From Isoetes taiwanensis (Eukaryota; Streptophyta; Lycopodiopsida; Isoetales; Isoetaceae), in the NCBI GenBank assembly GCA_021234155.1, contig JAJEKV010000003.1, forward strand, positions 7,318,413 through 7,382,412: a stretch of 64,000 nucleotides of DNA, in the 5' to 3' direction. Below the pieces are notes generated by a model. The model worked only from the letters and a program-made list of their open reading frames with translations, had not been told where the DNA came from and ran no database searches. Shown here one piece after another: positions 55,541 to 64,000 of the stretch; the stretch's first letter is position 1, and the number at the start of each line of letters is the position of its first letter. A program made the translations under genes and the position numbers.

Positions 55541-55762
55541 TCAAACAGGGCGCCATAGCTTGTAAACATCTAGCACTTCTTTAGGGATGTCAGTTGTATC
55601 TTTGTGATGACATATCTTCTTGTATAATGGCATTAGGCAAAAGTGATGCCAAATCTCTGGACTTAGAGGTTGCAATGTTTGTGGATTGAGAGGTGGAGGA
55701 GAAAGTTCAACAAGGTTTGCCAGAATATTATACCATTTGCGGGGGAATTTTTCCTCATCCAA
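55541..55762 (-). pseudogene. Fragment of tryptophan synthase beta-like (TrpB2) N terminus
   Basis: The minus strand reads FPRKWYNILANLVELSPPPL, NPQTLQPLSPEIW, then DIPKEVLDVYKLWRP. TrpB2-type proteins have near their N terminus KWYNIxADLPxPLPPPLNP, a PEDL region and IPEEVRxxYxLWRPTPL. This is about 70 residues of a protein of over 400, likely one exon, ending where the family continues TPL; a GT follows WRP and could be the old donor. No other TrpB2 exons were found nearby, so it is a stray fragment. Confidence 0.7.
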
Positions 55763-55769
55763 TCAAGGG

Positions 55770-57500
55770 GGATTCACTCATGTATAAGGGGGATATGCCA
55801 TCTGCGTGCATGGGGTGGCAAAAAAACCCCCCTGTATACAGATTTGTAAAAGCAAATTTTGACCCCTTTCGAATAAAAATTACCTAGGATAGTGCAAAAA
55901 ATACCAGAAAAAGGACCCCCTACCGACCGTATATGTACGAAAATGGGTCCAAAAAACCCCCTCCCCGTGCATGCAGATGGGTTATACGCCCAAAACTGTG
56001 AACCCCCCTTGCATCCAATATTATTTTTGTGTAGGAGAATAAGCTGTTGTTATAACCAGCACATCCTTTGTTCTATTCCCCTTCTAATGGAGAAAGCTGG
56101 AGATGGACACCGCGGGAATGGTTGTTTTACTAACAACAAGATCCAAAACCTTGCAGACAAACTCCAAAGCTTGGTGCACATGTAGACAAAATAGGGGAGG
56201 GATCAGAGCAATCGCAATTTGCAAATCAAAGATAAGCAAGCTTATTGATCTCCTCTGTTTGGGTTCCATATCCATCGCATCTACGAAACCTGCATTTAAA
56301 AAATCTGGAGTAAGCTTAGAAGATCGCAAACCGACTAGATAGAAAGAAGCTTTATCTATTTCACCTATGTTATTTTGATGCTAGATCTATCACCTTCGCT
56401 GGAGCTCCAGAAGAAATAGCAAGGGAAATTCACAGGAAAAGGAATTTTTTTTTATGAGCCTTTGGATTGAGGCACACTTAAAGGGATATTCTGCGTAGGT
56501 ATATCCTGTACAACCATCAGAGGTCTTCCTGGGGTCAAATGGCCACATGTTGACCCGCTTTTAAAGGGGACGCCCAAGGCCTGGAAACATTGGTAACCTC
56601 ATATAATATCATGAAAATGGCTACTTTTTCTAACAACGTCATTCTAATTGATTTCTATATTTGGAGATTTTAATCGAAGTGGCAATGAACATCTTCATAT
56701 GAATCGAACATGTTCTTGTGGTATTTATTTGTGGAGTGTCTGAAATGCAAAAATATATTGTTGACTAATAGTTCACATAAACACTGAAAATTTTAGAATT
56801 AAGCAGGAAAGTTACATATTTGAAATGGTATATTGTTGAAAGAGTGCCAAAGTTCAAAATTCATGGGTGCTCGTATGTTGTTGAAAGAGTGCCAAGTACA
56901 AAATTCATGAGTGTTTCTAGCTCATGTGTAGTAGCATGAAACTGCGATGATCTTGTTGATTTTGTAAAACACCGGTCGTCATATTTTTTTTCCTACACTT
57001 TAAGTACCAGTATTTCTTAGAGTTAGAACTGGATGGGTTGCTCTATAAGTTGTTGTATCCGTGCATTGTTATGTTTAATTTTGCGACGTACATTTTCTCT
57101 AGTTTGTTTGCCTCTTTTTTGTCCAGTTTGAAATTGTCTATTGCTGGATGATAGAGCTTTGTATCCTGAATCATTTTTATGATTGTTTTTTTTTTTTTTT
57201 TTTTTTTGTGTTGGAGGAATCATTTTGTTACATGCTTGGATTGGCCAATGTACATTTTGTTGTTTCTTATCAGGTCATCTTGTATATATTTGATTGTCTC
57301 GTTTTGATGGTTTTGCACCTGTTTCAGTATGAGTTGATTTTGTCATATGTGTAATATATTTTATTAGCCTAACAATGTTGAACCTTCGTCTAAGGTATTT
57401 TAATTGTTAAATGTTAGGTATTTTTATGATGGATGTATATTAGCCACTATAGATTGTATATTAACAAGCAAGCTTGTTTTGCATTAGAGTATCAATTGTC
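55770..57500. other. Intergenic, nothing recognised
   Basis: A near-tandem duplication of about 52 bp with GTTGTTGAAAGAGTGCCAA at 56832 and 56878. A 24-bp poly-T lies at 57184-57208. No gene supported. Confidence 0.5.
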
Positions 57501-57515
57501 TTTCAAGCTAAAATT

Positions 57516-57857
57516 TCATTTACGTTGAATGTTTCCTCTTGGGAAAAATTCTATGTTGCCGTATAGTTCTAAGGCCAAATTGTTATCCAATATGTGGGTG
57601 ACCTTCTCAATTATCATAAGGTTGTTTTCTTTATGGTCATGGTTGCATGATCCCATCATTTTCTCCTTCAGATTTTGTGCAGACAACCTTTTCAAGCGAA
57701 GGCATGCTGGGATCCTGACGTTGTTGCCAAAATGTAGTATGTTGATTTGATATGAGTTTATCCCATTAGATATTTTCTTACGAAGCTCATTTCCTTCAGT
57801 TTTAGTTAATTTTGCATAATCAGCAACAACATTGTTTGCTTTTAGAAAATACTTCAA
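57516..57857 (-). CDS. Unknown conserved-looking frame near the Helitron end
   Basis: 113 codons on the minus strand: VVADYAKLTKTEGNELRKKI, NSYQINILHFGNNVRIPACL, then LKEKMMGSCNHDH. The composition is protein-like and it lies downstream of the Helitron helicase on the same strand, so it could be captured host sequence. I do not recognise it. Confidence 0.3.
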   Translation of the reverse strand: MKYFLKANNVVADYAKLTKTEGNELRKKISNGINSYQINILHFGNNVRIPACLRLKRLSAQNLKEKMMGSCNHDHKENNLMIIEKVTHILDNNLALELYGNIEFFPRGNIQRK

Positions 57858-57869
57858 GAAACCTGGGTT

Positions 57870-58700
57870 TTAACAACAAAAAGTTTGTTAATATAGAGCA
57901 ATTTTTATTTTTGCTAGTAGTTGGATGACAACAGTAGCTGGCTGTACCTATGGTTACCTTCAAGCTGCATTAGCTTCATAATTGACGAACTGAACTAGAA
58001 CAAATCAATTTAAAACCAGCTTAACCGACGACATAAGGGAACTAGAATGCAACGAATTTTTGAAATTTTTCATGAAGTTGATGTTTAAAGTTTGTTGGTC
58101 AGGGCATTCCTTGAGTGCCATATGATATTTATTGAAAGCGTTTTTTCCAAGAATGGGACAACCATTTTTACAGAACTTGCAAGCTATTTATTGGGTTTAT
58201 GCATGGATACCTATGGATATACATCTGCTCAAGGCCTGCTAATAAACTAGCAAGTTGTTTAGGTTTACCTTCTTTAGAATCTACATGTTGTCCCTTTGGA
58301 AGTCGTTCCTGTAGTTTCTTGTTGTTTCTTTGAAATCTATCATATCATGTTTAGTATCCCACCCATGTATGTAACCTTCAGGTGGTATTCTGGACATGTT
58401 TACATGTCTCATTACTTGGCTTGTCAAAGTGTGTTTAATTGTGCTGCATGAGGCATTCTTGTTGTCCTCTTCTTTCTCTATCTCTTGCAGGTAATGCTCC
58501 CACAACTAGCAGTGCAGGGTCAATGAATTTGTTAGTATATAGAGCACAAGTTTAGTTGTACAACGGGTTGAGTACCTCTGTCTTCCACCTCATTCTTCCA
58601 TTTCCCAACGTTTGCACCTGAATTGGTTTTTGGAGCCATTGCCTTTGTTTTTTATCTGTGGCAAAGGTGTGTTGTCATTCTGTTACAACATTAAAATATT
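57870..58700. other. Stretch between the unknown frame and the Helitron helicase
   Basis: A 74-codon minus-strand frame at 58281-58505 (VMRHVNMSRIPPEGYIHGWD) looks mildly protein-like but was not recognised. No Helitron 3' hairpin/CTRR end was identified here. Confidence 0.4.
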
Positions 58701-58707
58701 ATTAAGG

Positions 58708-60753
58708 CTAGCAGACCATTATTTGGCTTGAATATGTAGGCTTGATTGGCCGAATTATATGCAATTGTTGTGAGGTTCTAACTCTTGAGAGCATCACATA
58801 GAGGAGGCCTGGTGTAAATGCCTTTCTGACAACCACAATCACTTTGTGATCTATTGTTGACCCTTGGGATTTGTGATCAGTCATTGCATATGCTAGTGCT
58901 AATGGGAAGGTCCTTTTCTTCAGATGATTTCCATCTTTGTGAACCATCTTTGTCCTTTTAATTGTTAGGGCGGATTTGGGGTCTAAAAATGGCCTCTAAG
59001 AAAAATTCCATGTCATATTTTCTCTTGCTTATTAATTGTACTTTCCTTCTCTTTAATCGCAATAAATACTCAAAAAGTAACTTCATCAATTAGTTTTTGG
59101 CCATAACTTTTGATTCATAGCTTCAAATCACATGATTTTTGTTTCATTGGATGCGGAATCAAAAGATCTATCCAACAGTATATGGGTTGAATATATTTTA
59201 ATCTAATTTAGATGACCAAAAGTAAAAAAAACGAGAAAAAACCTGGTTTTTTGCATTTTTTTAGTCTTTCCTTTTATCAAAAGCATATCAAAGCTATACT
59301 CATTGGAAAGAATCTCGCCATGGGCTATCCAACGCAACAAACGGCATGCAATTTGGACATCACAATCACAAGTTATAGCCAAAAAACGATTGCATTTGAA
59401 TTAAAAAGTGCAATTATTACAGTACTATTTATTGCAAAAGTGCCACGTAATACTGATTTTCATTTTGAATTCCTCTCTTTCATTGGATTGAAGGTACTAT
59501 GACATGGATATTAGAAATTAAAGATAAGGGCCATTTTGAGACCCCAAATCTGCCCTAAACGTATTGAAGATAATCATTTATGCTACATATAATAGATTGA
59601 ACTTGCTTGTTGTCGTTGATGTCAATGTATGTCACTATTGCTTTTGTACCATTGGCTATTGAGGATTGCAGGTCTAACTTTGATGTGATAATGACCTTAC
59701 AACCCATTGCGACACATGGGCTTTCATGCAAAGTAGGTTCTAAAAGCCATGGTTCCACACCATCCTCTTCCTTGACATTTGTGTCAATGTGGACTTGCAC
59801 TAGCTGGTTTATGAGAACAGCTTCAGAATTGCAAACTTATTGTAGAAGATGACGTCCTCATTGTGGGAGCATAATACAGTAGTATTCTGATCAATCAACT
59901 TCAAAGCTTCTGGCTTGTCAATGATGTTATTTTTTAGGTTGTCTACTAGCTTCGTATTTGTTGACTCTCTGGTGCGAACGATATTGAGGAATGCAGAATA
60001 AGAGGGGTCCAATGCGTGCCTTATGGATTGATGAAGGTATTTACGAGCTCTTGAAAGTAAATGAAATTGAGTAGCAAACATGCTGAGCAACATTCATCTT
60101 TATATTTCTTGTGGTAGCAAATTTGTGGAAGTTGTGCATGGTCCCCAAACATGAGTATTGCTCTTGTGAGAAGTATTTCATCAATTGAAGAGCACAATAC
60201 TTCTTATATTTGGCGTAGAACCATTATGTAAGCCTTGTTATCATGGACATTTCATCTATTATGATGATGTCGAAGCTATTTATTTGCTGATACCTTATGT
60301 ATGATCTCGACAAACATGAGGACCACTTGTTCTCACCAGTATGGAAAATTGGTTGTGCACAGTAGTTGCTCTTCTTGATATTCCACATGCAGCTATTACA
60401 GTTGTTGCAGTGATGAGGACACGATTATCGGCAACTTCGTAATGCTACTGCAATTTCTTAATGAGATAGGTCTTTCCAGAACTAGGTGTTCCTGACACTA
60501 CATGAATACCGTGTGGATTACCCTTCAATTCTTTGAAGATTGCAGCTTGTGCATCCTTTAGAGGGTGATTAAGTTGATGTTCATGTAACAATGTGTTGTT
60601 GTTAAAGAAGCTTTCTATGTTTGGTGAGGACAGTGATGTCTCTGCTACAGTGAGTGTCTTTCTTAATATTGCATGAAGCATTTGCATTTGCTCCTCGTCT
60701 TTCAGTAGATGATTCAATATAGGAACCAATGTACTTGATGATGTCTTCTTCAC
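58708..60753 (-). pseudogene. PIF1-like helicase part of the Helitron
   Basis: Walker A GTPSSGKT (about 60495-60472), a Walker-B-like IIIDEMS (about 60270-60250), NEDVIFYN and late motifs HKSQGSTI (about 58870) and LLYVMLSRV (about 58795). Interrupted by the MITE at 58965-59558 between two helicase blocks and by frameshifts. Confidence 0.8.
58965..59558. mobile_element. MITE inserted in the Helitron helicase
   Basis: Terminal inverted repeats of about 33 bp: TTAGGGCGGATTTGGGGTCT at the left, and the same with CAG for CGG at the right end (reverse complement). The total is about 594 bp. Helicase sequence resumes on both sides. The internal frames have no recognised coding function. No clear target duplication outside the TTA/TAA ends. 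Confidence 0.8.
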
Positions 60754-61620
60754 AATTCATAATACCACGGAGCTGACATTCAAGGATATATGATTCTCTA
60801 GTGTTCTCTGTAGAGATTAGTTCAGACTCATGTGCAAACGGGATGTTGTAGCAGAATTCTTCCATGTGATGAACTGGGTGGTAGTCAGTGAATCTAATCA
60901 TTTGGTTTGTTTTGCATATCTTGTTTCCATAGTCGTCTATGGCATAAGGATATTTCTTGTTGCTAGGAGGATGGACACAGTAGTTCTTCCAAAATTCTAA
61001 CGTAAGGTGTTGCATAGAGCTTGGTCTTGCAGCGTACAAGTCAACTCCATGGAATGTAGGGCTTGAAACTTTATGTTGTAAGCATGTGAGTGCTGCTTTT
61101 GTTGCTGATATTGGTTTGGACAGAACCATGGCAGATATTGGCTTGCACTTTGTATCATCCAAACCGGGCAACCCCAATTTTCTTATGTCATCTGCATTTA
61201 AGTTTAAATGACCATAGGGTTCACTTTTCATAGCGTATTTTAACAAATAAAATGATCAATTGCCATTTGTTACTTTCTGAAGGGTCATATGGGCATCCCA
61301 CAACATTAGTATAGTTGGGTGATATGGGACTACTCTTTGATGATATGGGACTACTCTTTGATGTTCTTTTTCTGGGCAATAGTATATCTAACTCTCACCT
61401 TTTTCATCAAGTTGGGCATTATGGAGAACATGTGCCTTAAACAGGAATCTATTTGCAATGCCTCGTTTTTCCATGTAAGTAGTATGAGTTCCTACAAGTA
61501 TGGATTTGTTTTGTGACAACTAAATTGTGGAGCTTTTGCTCAAATTGATCGTTTGATGGCTTGGAAATGTAAGCAACAATTTCATTTGTGATGCGGTCTA
61601 CGTCTTCATTGGCAAGCCAA

Positions 61621-62748
61621 AGGAAGGAAGGAAGGAAGGAAGGTTCTTTTATCATCCGCGGAGGCCAATCGGCCTATGGGACCCAAATTACACCGGTGCA
61701 GCAAGCCCGTTGCTACCCGGATTAAAAAACCCCCCTTAGGAGGGAAAAACCGTCGCAGCAACAAGCCTGCTGGCAACTGTACAAATATACATATACACAT
61801 GAATTCCCGGCATCTCAGGTAGGTGCCCGGGGGCAGAGGTGAGTCCGCAGATCCAAAACCTCCTGGAGGTCAAGGGATCGAATCGACGGCAAGACCGAGT
61901 AGCTTCGTCTTGGGAGGGCGGACTGTGTCGCACCAAGAGAATGTAGCGAGCCCGACCGACCATATATTTTGGATGCTCTGGAAGGCATGGCTTTCATCCT
62001 CAACAACCCCGGCCGGCAACACCGACAAAGCCCGTCCCCGGTGCGGCTCTCCAACCCACCGACCCGTCTCAAGCCGAAGATGGTGGGCCCTTGTTCGAAT
62101 GGACGCGATGATCCTACTCTTCTTCATGGGCAACTGAGAACGCAGGTAGAGCTGCGGGCCTCGAACTAGGGTGGGGTTTATGTGCTGTTTCTAGTGTACC
62201 ACCTTTATCTGTTCCAGAGCATGGTGGTCCCAGAGCTTCCCCAGGAAACAAGAGTCCAAGTACCCCTCAAATTATCCCTATCGGCGTCGTGCGTCGGCCA
62301 CGTTCCAAATAACCACCCACCGGGCTCTCTTGTCCTTCCAACAAGCCCCGAAGCCGCGGGCTCATCGTCCACAACAGAAGCCAAGTCGCGGAGCCGAGTG
62401 TAAACCTATGCCGGCCACCTTCCGGAAATAAACAATGTGTCTATCGAGGGGCGCATGCCGCAGGGGGCATGAATCCCGTCTCCGCAACAAGATCCGATAT
62501 GGAACCGAGGGCTTGACCCCAAGTGCCCGCGTCAAAAATGCCTTCTGGACCTGCTCTAAGTCGTTCCAAGTCGCCAAAGACACCACTGGGCCCCACATCT
62601 CGACCCCATACAGAAGAACTGGCTCCACCAGTGCCCGGAACAAATGTGACTGGTGGCCCCAGTCATACAGCTCTGCCCTGTGATTATTGTTTTGCATTGC
62701 ATACAGTGCCTTCCAACCTGCGGTCACCCGAAGGCGAATGGATGCATC
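61621..62748 (-). mobile_element. 5'-truncated LINE 3' end with (TTCC)n tail, inserted in the Helitron
   Basis: The minus strand carries WKALYAMQNNNHRAELYDWG, LVEPVLLYGVEMWGPVVS, WNDLEQVQKAFLTRALGV, RTRAHHLRLETGRW and VVEDESHAFQ, all from the post-RT region of a LINE polyprotein. The 3' UTR ends in (TTCC)n (61621-61643). Helitron coding sequence continues on both sides (YEVQNQQSS at 62760, LANEDVDRITNE at 61615). A short CCAA flanks both ends and may be the target duplication. Confidence 0.85.
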
Positions 62749-64000
62749 CCAATACATTGAGGACTGTTGGTTTTGCACCTCGTATCATATGATGTGGTGA
62801 ATGACGTTTCCTAGTATTCCATTACTCTTTAACACATACAATTTGAGAAACATTTGTAGCCTGCTATGGAATGACAAGGCACATTCCATTGGACAATCTA
62901 TCAATGTGAATGTGTGATTTATTTGTTGGACTATTTTTCCGATTTCGTCAATTTCTGGCCATCTTGTATTGGAAACCTCATCCGATGTTAAAGTCAAGAA
63001 CAATGTTGGAATTCCGCAGTACTGTACCATTGTTAATAAGTAAAATGCTTGCGATGCCATGATGGGAAATTGGGAATTGTTTTGGGCACTTTATATTTTA
63101 TCACATGACGCATGCATTCAATATATGTGGATGTGGGATGCTCTCTTTTGTATTTCAGCATGTCTCGGTCCAAGTAGCGGTTGTTTATGGAGTTGGCGAG
63201 AAGGACAGATTGCCTAACTTGAAACATCATGAGAAGGTATGGTTTGTATATAATATAAAGATGGAGAAGAGACAACCATACGTATCTTCAAGTGTTGGAA
63301 AATGCCGTCTTTGTCTTGTTGCATTATTCCATGGGGAAACAAGAATGGGAATATACAAGATTCAAGAGTAAATGCCACCTCTTGCGCACTTTTATGAATA
63401 ATACTTCTGTTAATCAGTAACGTCGGTGTAGATTGGATAGTTGTTTGTGGTAGATGTTTGTGTTGGTACCATCTTTGGGAGCTCATAAATATTGCCCTCT
63501 GAAAATGGTTGGATTGTTTGATAGGACGACATGTCTTCCAAAATAAAGTAGGCATGTATGTTCATATACTGCATTGAAACATGTGCTTGATCATTCTTTG
63601 ATCGTTTTCGCAATTTTTTGAACAACACTTGCTGGCAAGATGCAAAGTCCTGTTCTCGGGTTTGGTCTCTCGTACAATGTTAAGAATTGCTGGACTAACA
63701 TATTGTTATTCAGCAAGAACCCCAACAAACTTGCAACTGTTCTATTGTGTTACTCATTGGTGGGACAGTCTTCTATGTCTTCACAGTCGCTATAGAACTG
63801 AATTTCTTCTTCACAACTACAAAAATGTCTATCAACGATAGCAACTGGATATAAAATATTGGCAGAGTAAGTACTTGCCTTATGTACATTGGAAAGTAGG
63901 CTGGACTTTTAGATGTGGTGCCATTGGAACGATTGCACTTGCTACATTTGTAGTATCTGGCATTTGTAGTTGAAGTGTGCTTGTAAAAAAAAGGGTTAAT

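Larger units (their letters stand above)
58708..64000 (-). mobile_element. Autonomous-type Helitron coding region, decayed, runs off the window
   Basis: Read right to left on the minus strand: N-terminal blocks FPFLFPHGIMQQ (63290) and QVRQSVLLANSINNRYLDRD (63220), the Helitron_like_N pattern GIPTLFLTLTSDEVSNTRWP (about 63015-62955), replicase region to 61449, then a helicase. Helitron proteins join an HUH replication initiator to a PIF1-like helicase for rolling-circle transposition. Many frame changes and two later insertions (61621-62748 and 58965-59558) show it is inactive. The 5' end lies beyond 64000. Confidence 0.85.

Noticed and set aside
59212-59502. 96-codon plus-strand frame
   Set aside because: Lies wholly inside the MITE and shows no transposase motif.

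Overview
This window looks like nuclear DNA of a land plant with a large, repeat-rich genome. The evidence is spliced genes with GT/AG introns and plant TATA promoters, a two-domain B3 (REM-like) transcription factor, a Ty1/copia element primed by initiator tRNA-Met, Helitrons, plant-type LINEs and DUF8039/DUF7869-like transposon proteins. The gene families hint at a non-seed plant such as a fern or lycophyte, but that is a guess. No bacterial operon, rRNA, tRNA or CRISPR was found.

Layout. 0-7 kb: a decayed copy of a B3 gene, split by a 5.0-kb copia element with exact 5-bp target duplications. 7-21 kb: intergenic DNA with a foldback element, two 5'-truncated LINE ends, a broken unknown gene, a 350-bp tandem array, a Helitron filled by a 970-bp purine tract, a foldback element holding telomere-like repeats, and a solo-LTR-like block. 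21-30 kb (locus 1): an FCP1-like phosphatase gene and a large broken minus-strand gene (P1) with several small promoters. 30-33 kb: a decayed transposase. 33-34.6 kb: a solo LTR and a Helitron end. 34.7-44 kb (locus 2): three small homologous genes, a large minus-strand gene (P2) and a DUF8039-like exon. 46-47.7 kb: a LINE relic. 52.4-54.3 kb: the better B3 copy, apparently a complete three-exon gene. 55.6 kb: a TrpB2 fragment. 58.7-64 kb: a Helitron replicase/helicase on the minus strand, invaded by a MITE and a LINE.

The most unusual content is the pair of loci at 21-30 and 34.7-44 kb. P1 and P2 are diverged paralogues. Each has an N-terminal beta-rich domain, a ParB/sulfiredoxin-like segment and a C-terminal region like an N4/N6 DNA methyltransferase with its catalytic motif lost. 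P2 carries the exact first eight residues of histone H3 directly after a methionine. Each locus is filled with its own short palindrome: about 20 copies of one type in locus 1 and about 25 of another in locus 2. The palindromes sit in matching introns, between genes and upstream of TATA boxes. This resembles a ParB-parS arrangement in a plant chromosome, with locus-specific recognition sites and a chromatin-mimic tail. The function is inference; the repeats, paralogy and H3 match are visible in the sequence.

Many genes here are broken by frameshifts or TAG stops, often at or near CAG/CTG. Some of this may be sequencing error or methylation-linked decay rather than true loss.
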